The position numbers and the translations under genes are program-made. A stretch of DNA of 64,000 nucleotides. It comes from Phycisphaeraceae bacterium. GTDB taxonomy: Bacteria > Planctomycetota > Phycisphaerae > Phycisphaerales > SM1A02. This document shows positions 8,763-16,903 of the stretch, piece after piece. The notes beneath the pieces are model-generated. The model did no database searches and was not told where the DNA came from. It was given only the letters and a program-made list of their open reading frames with translations. The stretch spans positions 124,001-188,000 of the forward strand of contig SHAP01000003.1 in NCBI GenBank assembly GCA_004213555.1, written 5' to 3'. Numbering within the stretch: position 1 is the first letter of the stretch; the number at the start of each line of letters is the position of its first letter.

Positions 8763-9383
8763 ATGAAGATGAATCCCACAGAAACAGCCATCCTTCTCGT
8801 CGGTTATCAAAATGATTTCTTTCGCGCAGACGGCTTGCTCCACGGTGCCGTCGGTGAGGAAATTCAGAACCGAAATGTGCTGCCAAACACCCTTCGTCTT
8901 CTCGAGCGGGCCTTGTTCTCGGGCGTGACGGTGGTCTCCACCCCCATTGCTTTCACCGACGACTATCGTGAATTGGAAAACCCTGTGGGCATCCTGAAGA
9001 CCATCAAAGAGTTGGGGGCGTTCCGAAAGTCCTCTCCCGGTTCTCGTACGGTCGATGCATTGAAAAAATTCAGCGATCGCATCGTTGAACTTCCAGGAAA
9101 GCAGGGGCTTTGCTCGTTCTCCAACACGGGTCTGGACAGTCTGTTGCAGGAACGCGGCATCAAAAACGTGGTGATTGCCGGTGTAGTCACCAGCGTCTGC
9201 ATCGATTCCACCGCTCGAGTGGCGGCGGACAAGGGATACAGCGTCAGCATCCTGTCAGATTGCACCGCGGGACGATCAGCCTTTGAACAAGAATTCTACT
9301 GCAGCGAAATCTTCCCAATCTTCAGCACCGTCTCCAGTGTTGACGAAACTCTGGCATCCTTTGCCAACCGCGTCGCAGCTTGA
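8763..9383 (+). CDS. Isochorismatase-family cysteine hydrolase
   Basis: 206-residue cytoplasmic alpha/beta hydrolase of the isochorismatase/nicotinamidase superfamily. The triad reads Asp18 (YQNDFF), Lys113 (GKQGLC) and Cys146 (VTSVCIDSTAR), with the family's cis-peptide region just before the Cys. Members cleave amides or vinyl ethers; the substrate is not predictable here. It is followed after 44 nt by a small cupin gene on the same strand, suggesting co-expression. Its start is only ~40 nt from the divergent EAL gene start, so the two promoters must overlap or lie inside a coding region. Confidence 0.88.
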   Translation: MKMNPTETAILLVGYQNDFFRADGLLHGAVGEEIQNRNVLPNTLRLLERALFSGVTVVSTPIAFTDDYRELENPVGILKTIKELGAFRKSSPGSRTVDALKKFSDRIVELPGKQGLCSFSNTGLDSLLQERGIKNVVIAGVVTSVCIDSTARVAADKGYSVSILSDCTAGRSAFEQEFYCSEIFPIFSTVSSVDETLASFANRVAA

Positions 9384-9427
9384 GCGGGAAGACTCCCTAG
9401 CGCCAGCTTCGGTAGCCTCTGCACACC

Positions 9428-9817
9428 ATGCAGCCAATCAACCTCAGCGCCTGCCTTCGTCAGTTTTCTGAACACTGGTCACCACGGATCATTGCTTCTC
9501 TCAATGATCAGGAAGTCAAACTCGCGAAGTTTCAGGGCGCTTTCGATTGGCACGCCCACGACGACGAAGACGAACTCTTCTTGGTGGTTCACGGCGAATT
9601 CACGATGGAATTTCGTGACCGATCCGTTGTCTTGCGTGAAGGCGAGTTGATCGTGGTCCCCCGGGGCGTGGAACATCGCCCCGTCGCCGAGCAAGAGTGT
9701 CATGTGCTGCTGTTCGAGCCGGCCGGGATCGTCAACACTGGCAACGCGATCGAAAGTGACAAGACCAACCCAGCCACATGGCTGGAAGGGCTTGCCCCCC
9801 CATCAGCCCCAAGCTGA
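9428..9817 (+). CDS. Single-domain cupin protein
   Basis: 129-residue small beta-barrel protein. The first cupin motif is visible as WHAHDDEDELFLV with metal-ligand residues His-x-His and Glu, followed by HGEFTM. The second, GELIVVPRGVEHRPVA, supplies the last His. Such proteins bind a divalent metal and act as isomerases, dioxygenases or sugar-modifying enzymes; the exact role is unknown. It sits 44 nt behind the isochorismatase-like gene, probably in the same transcript. Its last 15 nt overlap the tail of the convergent carboxypeptidase gene. Confidence 0.85.
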   Translation: MQPINLSACLRQFSEHWSPRIIASLNDQEVKLAKFQGAFDWHAHDDEDELFLVVHGEFTMEFRDRSVVLREGELIVVPRGVEHRPVAEQECHVLLFEPAGIVNTGNAIESDKTNPATWLEGLAPPSAPS

Positions 9818-11989
9818 AAGCAGTCGCACAAGGTCCTCGAAGTCGACCGCACTGTTGCCATTGAAGTCGGCCGGGCAATTGTCGCATGGACCAAAGCTTG
9901 AGAGAAGCAGGACCAAGTCCCCAAACCCAACCGTGCCATCGCCATCAAGATCTTCCACCAGCACATCGCAACCCACCCGGTCGATCACGATTGCATCCAC
10001 ACCGGCTTCCACGACAGAACCAGGGTCGTCATCCCGGGCCGTGAACTGAAGTTGAAAGGCGTCGGTCGGAACAAAGCCATCCAAGTCCGAAGCCTGGACC
10101 GTCACTTGACGCCAACCACCTCCGCAATCGGCGTTGCCGGGACCAATTTCTTCCACCTGCTGCCAAGTCTGCCCCCCATCAAAGCTGGCCTCCACGACAA
10201 ATCGATCCTGTCCCGGGTTCCCTCCGGCCACCGTGTGGAACCAGCGGCTGTAAGTCACTTGAGTGTTCCCATCCACTCCGGCCACGGGTGGCGTTCGCAG
10301 CGTGGTACTTCCACCGTCCACATCGGAATTGCCCGAAACGTTGTCCGTCAACCAACACGAGCCCGAACCATCGGCGTCGCTGGTGGGATCACCACGGTCT
10401 CCCGCGCCGGCTGGTACACCCCGCGACCACGCACCGTCGGACAGGTCCGAACTGTTGATCACTTCGAGACCAAGCGAAGCTTCGCCGTCGCCGCTGAACA
10501 GAACTGTCCCCGAGCCTTGTCGGATCGGGTACCCACCATCCAATGGAATTCGATACGTGGTGCCTTCGTTGTCAAACGCTTCCAACCACCATGTGGTCCC
10601 GGAAGTGCACTCCAACAACACGCCTTGCAAATTCGCCGCAATCCGGTTGTCTCCCAGATCTTCCGTGAAGAAACCGATCGGACCCTCAGGGCCATCCAAA
10701 TACAACGTGGACCCCTGCATCGTGCGTCCGGGCAACGGCTCCAGAACACTCACCAGACGCTGATTCAATTGGCTGGTGAGTCCGGATGGTCCCGCGATGG
10801 GTCGACCACGGCCCAACAGCAAACGCTCGGCCAACGAACGAACAGCCTCGGTGAGTTCTTCGCCGGTGGGCACGATCTGATCTGGAGGCAGCAAGAAGCC
10901 AACCCCTCCCACCGGACGCAATTCAAAAGTCCAAGAAGGTGCTCCAAGGTCATCCCACGACCAGTCAGAGGCAATACCACTTGCCAGATAAAGGTCATGG
11001 GCTGGAATGGGGGTGTACAAAGATCCGTGGGTTCCCAACATGTCCAGGGCGGCATCAAAAGCGAGTCCGGACAACATGGGCCCCATGCCTTCTGTGGGTT
11101 CAGAATCCTGATATCCGTAAGGGGACAGCAGCAACTGGCCAAAACTGTGGATGTCCAAACACATCAAAAGGTTTTCTTCGGCTTCGAGCAAAGATTGAAG
11201 CGCTGCCGTCTCTGGTTCACTGAATGCACCCACCCCCCGGTAGGTTTCATCGGCGGGATTGGAACTGCTTCCGGGGCCGCCATAGCCAGCACCCCAATTT
11301 CGGTTCAAGTCAACTCCCACATTTGGAAAAAGATTGCGACGGTTCTTGCGCCAAAGTCGATCGGTTGTGTGCGAATAGGCGTAGCCATCGGGGTTGGAAA
11401 TGGGGACCACCAGCCAGCTCGTGCGCTCCAAGAGATCGACAAAGACACGGTCCCCCTCGTTTGCCTTTTTCAGAATGTTTTCCACCATCCAAAGCGTGGC
11501 CGCGGGGTTGATCCATTCTCGCGCGTGCTGGCCTGCGGTGATTGCCACGGTTTGAGGACCGGATCCAAATCGTAAGAAATGAATCGGACGTCCTTCAATG
11601 CTCTGGCCGGCGACCGATCGGCTGACTCCAGGATAGGTGGCAACCAATTGATCAAGAAAATCGTCAATCTCTTCGTTGGTTCGGTAGTCGTCAAAAAAGG
11701 ATGTTCCGACCAGCCCTTGGGGAGCGCGAGCCTCTTGGATGGCTTGACCCACGTTGTTGGTGGTGACTTCAAATGAGAAACCCATCTGCCCGGCCAGATT
11801 CAATTCGGCCGGTGTAAGAATTCGATGCTGCGGACCCAAGCCTCGCGGCTCACAGCACCCCGCGAATCGGCCCAGATTTCGTATGCGTTCCGCTTCGAGT
11901 GTGGATTGCGGTGTGAAGGTCACCAACGCGTGATCGGTGTAGTCAACCGGCTGCAGCTGCGACAAAAGCAAAGAAAGAAAAAGACTCAT
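9803..11989 (-). CDS. Secreted M14 zinc carboxypeptidase with C-terminal dockerin
   Basis: 728 residues. A short hydrophobic export signal (MSLFLSLLLSQLQ) is followed by a propeptide-like region and an M14 catalytic domain at ~100-395. Zinc ligands are His155 and Glu158 (GQHAREW) and His281 (DIHSFGQ); the general-base Glu356 lies in WTFELRP, and the substrate-binding NPDGY and DLNRNW blocks are present. Residues ~400-660 hold beta-rich domains that may aid substrate or wall contact. Two dockerin-like units follow (DLDGDGTVGFGDLV, DFNGNSAVDFEDLV), ending LLSAWG with no final Cys. The start codons GTG-ATG sit at 11992/11989; the ATG is taken. The expected role is extracellular peptide digestion. 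Confidence 0.88.
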   Translation of the reverse strand: MSLFLSLLLSQLQPVDYTDHALVTFTPQSTLEAERIRNLGRFAGCCEPRGLGPQHRILTPAELNLAGQMGFSFEVTTNNVGQAIQEARAPQGLVGTSFFDDYRTNEEIDDFLDQLVATYPGVSRSVAGQSIEGRPIHFLRFGSGPQTVAITAGQHAREWINPAATLWMVENILKKANEGDRVFVDLLERTSWLVVPISNPDGYAYSHTTDRLWRKNRRNLFPNVGVDLNRNWGAGYGGPGSSSNPADETYRGVGAFSEPETAALQSLLEAEENLLMCLDIHSFGQLLLSPYGYQDSEPTEGMGPMLSGLAFDAALDMLGTHGSLYTPIPAHDLYLASGIASDWSWDDLGAPSWTFELRPVGGVGFLLPPDQIVPTGEELTEAVRSLAERLLLGRGRPIAGPSGLTSQLNQRLVSVLEPLPGRTMQGSTLYLDGPEGPIGFFTEDLGDNRIAANLQGVLLECTSGTTWWLEAFDNEGTTYRIPLDGGYPIRQGSGTVLFSGDGEASLGLEVINSSDLSDGAWSRGVPAGAGDRGDPTSDADGSGSCWLTDNVSGNSDVDGGSTTLRTPPVAGVDGNTQVTYSRWFHTVAGGNPGQDRFVVEASFDGGQTWQQVEEIGPGNADCGGGWRQVTVQASDLDGFVPTDAFQLQFTARDDDPGSVVEAGVDAIVIDRVGCDVLVEDLDGDGTVGFGDLVLLLSSFGPCDNCPADFNGNSAVDFEDLVRLLSAWG

Positions 11990-12110
11990 CACCCGTAGTG
12001 TGGACTACGTCTCCTCGATTGGGTGAGGGAATTTTAAAAAAGATGGGCCGAATCAATCCGATCGGAAAAAAATTTCAAAGCCCTCGGCAAAAAATGACAA
12101 CAATACGGGT

Positions 12111-13154
12111 ATGGCTCGATGTGGAATCATCCTCTGCTTGCTCTTTGGTGTCGTGTCAAGAACAGAGGCCCAATGGCAATCCATTGGTACCGATCGCGGA
12201 TCCGTCGACGTGTATGTGCCAGAGAACTCCTCTGGGAAACAACTTCCCCTTGCCATTGGTTTGCATGCCTACTCCAACAGCGGGTTCATTTTGGAGTCGA
12301 CGATGCAAATGCAAAGCGTCGCCGAGGACCGGCAAGTCATTCTGTGCTATCCAAATGGGACCCTCGGCTTTTTATTTCTGCGCTTTTGGAACGCAACCTT
12401 CGCATGCTGCGGCCCCACCACTGGGGTGGATGACTCCGGCTACCTGCGAGCACTGATCGAACAACTTCAAGCCACGTTTGAAATTGATCCGCGACACATT
12501 CATCTGTTTGGGTACTCCAACGGAGGGTTCATGGCCAACCGCATGGCCTGTGACCACTCCGACGTGGTGGCCTCTGTGGCCTCCTTTGCCGGGGGAAGTT
12601 GGTTGGACCCCGCCAACTGTCCCGCCGAGGATCCTGTCAGTGTTCTTTTGGTTCACGGAACGGAAGACGCGGTCATCCAATACAACGGCGGCACCTTGCC
12701 GTTGATCCCTGGGGTCGGCCCCTATCCCAGCCACGAACAATCCGTGGAACACTGGAAGTCTCTGCATTCATGTGAAGACGAATCGGTGTTTGAGAGCACC
12801 ATCGATCTGCACGAAAGTCTCGCCGGCGAGGAAACGGTGGTGCGGCAATACGGTGATTGCCGGTCCGGAGTCACCGTTGAAAGCTGGAGTGTTCAAGGCT
12901 TGGGACACCTGCCGGTCTGGAGCAATTTCAATTTGTCTGGAGCGCTGATGGACTGGCTTTTGGCCCATCCCAAGCCAGCGCCGTGCGATTGCAGGGGAGA
13001 TGTGAATACCGACTGCGAAGTCAACTTTGAGGATCTGACCATACTGCTTTCCGGATGGAGCGGGAATGGTCAGGCCGATGTCAACCAAGACGGCATTTGT
13101 GACTTTGAAGATCTGTTGATCGTGTTGAGTGCTTTTGGATCGTCTTGCGGTTAA
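12111..13154 (+). CDS. Secreted PHB-depolymerase/feruloyl-esterase-like hydrolase with dockerin tail
   Basis: 347 residues. The signal peptide is MARCGIILCLLFGVVSRTEA. The alpha/beta-hydrolase domain of the LpqC/CE1 (PHB depolymerase-like) type carries the nucleophile Ser136 in GYSNGGFMANRMAC, an Asp in VHGTEDAVIQYNGG and a probable catalytic His in GLGHLPVW. The block RFWNATFACCG matches the family's oxyanion-side segment. The last ~55 residues are two dockerin-like units (DVNTDCEVNFEDLT, DVNQDGICDFEDLL). The substrate could be a polyester, an acetylated or feruloylated polysaccharide, or a small ester. It converges with another dockerin-tailed esterase; the stops are 4 nt apart. Confidence 0.85.
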   Translation: MARCGIILCLLFGVVSRTEAQWQSIGTDRGSVDVYVPENSSGKQLPLAIGLHAYSNSGFILESTMQMQSVAEDRQVILCYPNGTLGFLFLRFWNATFACCGPTTGVDDSGYLRALIEQLQATFEIDPRHIHLFGYSNGGFMANRMACDHSDVVASVASFAGGSWLDPANCPAEDPVSVLLVHGTEDAVIQYNGGTLPLIPGVGPYPSHEQSVEHWKSLHSCEDESVFESTIDLHESLAGEETVVRQYGDCRSGVTVESWSVQGLGHLPVWSNFNLSGALMDWLLAHPKPAPCDCRGDVNTDCEVNFEDLTILLSGWSGNGQADVNQDGICDFEDLLIVLSAFGSSCG

Positions 13155-13158
13155 CGCA

Positions 13159-14523
13159 TCAAGACCAGTTGGAAAGGACGACGAGCAAATCGTTGAGTCC
13201 CACCACTCCATCTTCGACCAAGTCTTCTGGGCAGCCGGAACAGATGCCCCACACACCAAGCACTTGCACCAAATCGGTGAAGCCAACGATGCCGTCGCCA
13301 TCAACATCACCAGGAATGGCAACGGAGCAGGAATTCTGGGTGCAGTCTCCTCCGCCAAATGTTCCGCCGGCTGAGGCACAAACACCTGGCACCAAAATCA
13401 CACAGGATTCACCAAGGCAACATGCCCCTGGATCACATCCCGTTTCACAAACAGATCCCAAACCGGTGAAAGCACCCCCACTGAAGCCACAAGCCTCTGG
13501 GCTGAGCAGGGAACAACTTGCACCGAAACAACACGCCCCCGTGGTGGGTTCGGGGCAGGGTTGAGGCTCACAAGAGTCCCCGCTGTTGCTGGTTCCACCA
13601 CTGGCGGAGCAGTCGGCCGGCAATTCCACGGTGCAGCTGCCATCGAAGAAGCAACACGGACGCGGGCCGCCGCATCCAATTTCTCCGTCGATGTCGTAGG
13701 CGGATACAAAGTCCCAAATCGCGGACGCGGCAAAACCAGGAACATCGTGTCCCCCGCCTTGTCTCCGGAAATGTTGAACGCCGTGACAGCCCACGCCTGG
13801 TCCCCAGGTGGAGCGGGTCACACCACCGCCGAGATTCACCACTTCGGGTGTGGCTTCCGATTGGTTCTTGTTCACCCAGAAAGCATTTTGCTCGTTGACC
13901 GAAGGCACCCAAGAAGCACCGTCATACGGGGCGTAAAAATCAGCCGTTCCGAGAATGTGACAAATCACCGTGGGTGAACCGGTCGAACAGTTGTCGTACG
14001 TGTAGCGATACATGCTGGCGGCCACGGGGGCCACGGCAGCAAACTCATCGCTCTTGGCACACGCCAAATCCCACACAAAACTTCCGCCCATCGAATATCC
14101 CCCGGCGTAAATGCGCCGGGCATCGGCGTTGTAAGAATCAACCAGATCATCAATCACCGCGCTGGCATACGCGAGATCCTTCTCGTAGTTGCCGTTGGTT
14201 TCACCCCCCAGGTCGTACCCCCAGCAGTAGCAGCCTTCGAGCACATCGGGAACCGCTTCGGCATACACCGCGATAAAGCGTTCGGTGTTGGCCAAAGATC
14301 GGAAGTCAGCTTCGAAAGGCCCCCCGTTTGCGTTCCCACCACCCCCGTGGAACCACATCATGACCGGGAGGTTTTCCGCGGGATCAAAGTTCGAAGGCAA
14401 GTACAGCAGGTATCTCCGAGCTTCGCCGTTCACCGTCAGATTTTGAAACGACTGTTGTTGCCCGGCCACTGGAGCACTCAGAAGGAGCAAAGAGAGAGCC
14501 ACAAAGAATTGGGTGTATCGCAT
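13159..14523 (-). CDS. Secreted PHB-depolymerase-like esterase with Cys-rich repeats and dockerin tail
   Basis: 454 residues from the ATG at 14523, which gives a clean signal peptide (MRYTQFFVALSLLLLSAPVAG); the frame extends upstream to 14562 without a better start. The esterase domain shows the oxyanion loop WFHGGGGNANGG and the nucleophile Ser144 in GGYSMGGSFVWD, with a likely acid in GTADFYAPYD and a His in RQGGGHDVPG. After ~residue 315 come three Cys-rich repeats (CCFFDGSC, GACCFGASC, GACCLGESC), the same type as in the 2562-4358 product. Two dockerin-like units follow (DVDGDGIVGFTDLV, DLVEDGVVGLNDLL), ending LSNWS. Likely extracellular; the substrate is unknown. Confidence 0.85.
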   Translation of the reverse strand: MRYTQFFVALSLLLLSAPVAGQQQSFQNLTVNGEARRYLLYLPSNFDPAENLPVMMWFHGGGGNANGGPFEADFRSLANTERFIAVYAEAVPDVLEGCYCWGYDLGGETNGNYEKDLAYASAVIDDLVDSYNADARRIYAGGYSMGGSFVWDLACAKSDEFAAVAPVAASMYRYTYDNCSTGSPTVICHILGTADFYAPYDGASWVPSVNEQNAFWVNKNQSEATPEVVNLGGGVTRSTWGPGVGCHGVQHFRRQGGGHDVPGFAASAIWDFVSAYDIDGEIGCGGPRPCCFFDGSCTVELPADCSASGGTSNSGDSCEPQPCPEPTTGACCFGASCSLLSPEACGFSGGAFTGLGSVCETGCDPGACCLGESCVILVPGVCASAGGTFGGGDCTQNSCSVAIPGDVDGDGIVGFTDLVQVLGVWGICSGCPEDLVEDGVVGLNDLLVVLSNWS

Positions 14524-14622
14524 GGGTCCATCATAGATCCAAAAAAGTCGCAAACCAACCAACTGTTATGGGTAGCGGGCGGCAAAAAGTTCATCTGGGC
14601 CGTTTATCACACCTGATATCGG

Positions 14623-15873
14623 TTGTACCGTGGATTTACGGTCTTTCGTTGCATGGGTGCTGTCTTTTGTGGAATCAGCCAGGCTTGGGCTGGGGAATAC
14701 CAAGTCACGGTCGAATACAGCCTGCCGCCGCTGTACTCAGCGGCCAGCATGACCCTGAACGGAACCGGCTCATTCACCGATCCGGGATCCGGAACCCCCA
14801 TCCTGACCATTGACTTGGGTTCGGCAACGATCAATTACCTGCCCGGAGTGATCTTTGGATCATTCAACGGCACCAGTTTGTCCTACGCCGGATCCACGGG
14901 TGAAATCACGGGCGGTTGGGACGTCACCAACAGTTTCAACCCCTCCGCCTCGGGGCCCGTGACGATCCCGCTGGATGGGGGCGGAGACATCAGTGCGTGG
15001 GATCAAGTGACGCCACTCACGGGCGGACCGAGTGCGGGACAGTTTGACGATCCCAGTGGAGAGCTGAATATTCTGAGCTGGAGTGTCGAAGACTTGGACG
15101 GCCCAGACAATCCCCCAACTGGCCAGCCTTACATTCAACTCAACAGCAACGCGGTCTATGCATTAAGCGGCTCGTCTGTTTTCAACGGCCCGTTGCCATC
15201 GACACCAATTGCCTCGTACGAATATCCCCAGGGCCCAGGAGTGTGGCAACCTCAAGGCTTTTCTTGGTCGGGATGGGATGCCCATGGATGTTCTTTTGAA
15301 GCCAATGAAGGCTCCGGCACCTACGACTATTTTGACGGGTATGGGGGAAGCGAATTTTTCCAATACGCCTCATCACTGACACTGGAAGTCGACTTCTTGG
15401 CCACAGAAATCCTTCTGTGGACCACGACGGGAAACTATGGCTATGAACTTCGGGATCTTCAATCCGACACCAGCACCACCGGCGTGTTGTCAGCACTGAA
15501 TGGCACCTTGCTCAACCCGGGGAGTTACCGGCTGACCCTCATGGACGATGGCCATGGAGAGCCCTACGAATCCATCAACCAATACGGCTGTGGCTGGGAC
15601 TGCGTGCAATGCGACTGCACGGACTGCTGCCCGGAAGAGATTTACCAAGAACGCTACAGCGGATATTTGGTCACTGGTGCCTACACCCTTGAGCCCGCCC
15701 CCCCTGCTTGTCCCGCCGACATCAACAACGATGGAACCGTTGGTTTTCCAGACTTGGTCCAACTGATTTCAAAATGGGGCAGCTGTTCTGATTGTCCTGA
15801 AGACATCAACGCTGATGGCGAAGTCAATTTCCCCGACCTGCTGCAGATCACTTCGGCATGGGGTCCGTGCTGA
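14623..15873 (+). CDS. Secreted beta-rich protein with dockerin tail, function unknown
   Basis: 416 residues. The best start is a TTG at 14623, giving a signal peptide that ends QAWA-GEY; an in-frame ATG at 14653 would leave a leader of only ~14 residues. The body has a first predicted beta-sandwich region (~25-175), then an aromatic and acidic second region (~190-340). A Cys-clustered stretch near 325-340 (CGWDCVQCDCTDCC) follows. Two dockerin-like units (DINNDGTVGFPDLV, DINADGEVNFPDLL) end in SAWGPC. No enzymatic motif was seen. The first domain loosely resembles the PEP-CTERM-tailed protein at 6966-7538. Its tail overlaps the convergent EEP gene by 26 nt. Confidence 0.75.
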   Translation: MYRGFTVFRCMGAVFCGISQAWAGEYQVTVEYSLPPLYSAASMTLNGTGSFTDPGSGTPILTIDLGSATINYLPGVIFGSFNGTSLSYAGSTGEITGGWDVTNSFNPSASGPVTIPLDGGGDISAWDQVTPLTGGPSAGQFDDPSGELNILSWSVEDLDGPDNPPTGQPYIQLNSNAVYALSGSSVFNGPLPSTPIASYEYPQGPGVWQPQGFSWSGWDAHGCSFEANEGSGTYDYFDGYGGSEFFQYASSLTLEVDFLATEILLWTTTGNYGYELRDLQSDTSTTGVLSALNGTLLNPGSYRLTLMDDGHGEPYESINQYGCGWDCVQCDCTDCCPEEIYQERYSGYLVTGAYTLEPAPPACPADINNDGTVGFPDLVQLISKWGSCSDCPEDINADGEVNFPDLLQITSAWGPC

Positions 15874-16852
15874 TCCATTCGAAGTCAATGACAACTGCAC
15901 CATGATCCGAAGGAAAGACCCTTGCTTCGGCGGGGATTTGATCGGATTCCCAAACAACGGGAAGAACTTGGGCGGCCATTGGAACCAGCCTTGATGTCAG
16001 CTCCTCGTTCCGCTTGTGGACGTACAGCCGGTCGATGCGCTCAAAAGATTGTGGCGTGCCTTCCTCTGCTGAAATACTTCCGCGGTACATCGGCGACCAA
16101 GTGATTCCCGGATGTTGGACGGGGTTGGGATGGATCTTGCGGAAGGTGTCTTCGAATCCGGCATCCAACACAAGTTGGCTTACGGGCAGGTCCAGCGCTC
16201 GCCGACGTGCAAACACCCGCTGGGTGTCCTTGGTCCAATCCAAATGAGACGGACAATTGAAGTCTCCGCCCAAGAGAACGGGGACAGACTCATTGCAATG
16301 TCCTTCTTGCTTAAGGTGCTCCAGCAACGCCTTGGCTTGGTTGAGGCGGCCTGATCGCTTGGTCTCGGACGCCATCAATTCGGCGTCGGACATCTTTGGA
16401 TTGTCTCGAAGCTCGTACCCCACAAAAGAACGCCAGTCCAACCAAATGCTCCATGCAAAAAAAGACCTCCCCAAAGGGTCCTTCAACTTTGCTCCAACCC
16501 CATGCCACTCATGGTGGAAATATGTTGCATCGATGTCGTAAGGAGTGAGCACACACAAATGGGCACTCTCTCCTTGAAACTGACGCCAACCCAACTCAGC
16601 CGCCAACCACGCACCGAGTTTGGGCCGATCCCCTTCGATGTCATAGCTCTCCTGAAGCAGGACAACGTCTGGTCCAGCCTCCCGGATGACTTGCAACGCT
16701 TTCTCTGGGCCCTGTTCTACAGAATTCCCTCCCCGAAGCACATTCCAAACCATGACTCGCAATTGATCCGGGGAATCTGAGGCTTGAAGAATGGAAGCAA
16801 GAGCAAAACAGCTGAAGAAAGTCATGCTGGGATTATCGGAGAATTGTTGCAT
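15848..16852 (-). CDS. Endonuclease/exonuclease/phosphatase (EEP) family protein, probably exported
   Basis: 334 residues from the ATG at 16852; another ATG at 16825 would give a short hydrophobic leader (MTFFSCFALASILQA), and neither has a clear ribosome-binding site. The EEP fold signatures are MVWNVLRGG, VVLLQESYD, LLGGDFNCPSH, ERIDRLYVH and PSDHGAVVIDF, covering the metal-binding Asn, Glu, Asp-x-Asn and terminal Asp-His pair. Substrates in this family range from DNA and RNA to phospholipids and inositol phosphates. It lies directly downstream of the GH5 gene on the same strand and may be co-transcribed. A second EEP protein with a dockerin tail is encoded at 22639-24243. Confidence 0.82.
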   Translation of the reverse strand: MQQFSDNPSMTFFSCFALASILQASDSPDQLRVMVWNVLRGGNSVEQGPEKALQVIREAGPDVVLLQESYDIEGDRPKLGAWLAAELGWRQFQGESAHLCVLTPYDIDATYFHHEWHGVGAKLKDPLGRSFFAWSIWLDWRSFVGYELRDNPKMSDAELMASETKRSGRLNQAKALLEHLKQEGHCNESVPVLLGGDFNCPSHLDWTKDTQRVFARRRALDLPVSQLVLDAGFEDTFRKIHPNPVQHPGITWSPMYRGSISAEEGTPQSFERIDRLYVHKRNEELTSRLVPMAAQVLPVVWESDQIPAEARVFPSDHGAVVIDFEWISTDPMPK

Positions 16853-16903
16853 GGGTGTGTTTGGAAAAACACGAATGAACAATTGACCCCACAAAACGCG
16901 TTC

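Noticed and set aside
10052-11575. 507-residue plus-strand ORF over the M14 carboxypeptidase gene
   Set aside because: Antisense shadow; composition rich in Arg/Gln/His and no start context, while the opposite strand holds the zinc motifs.
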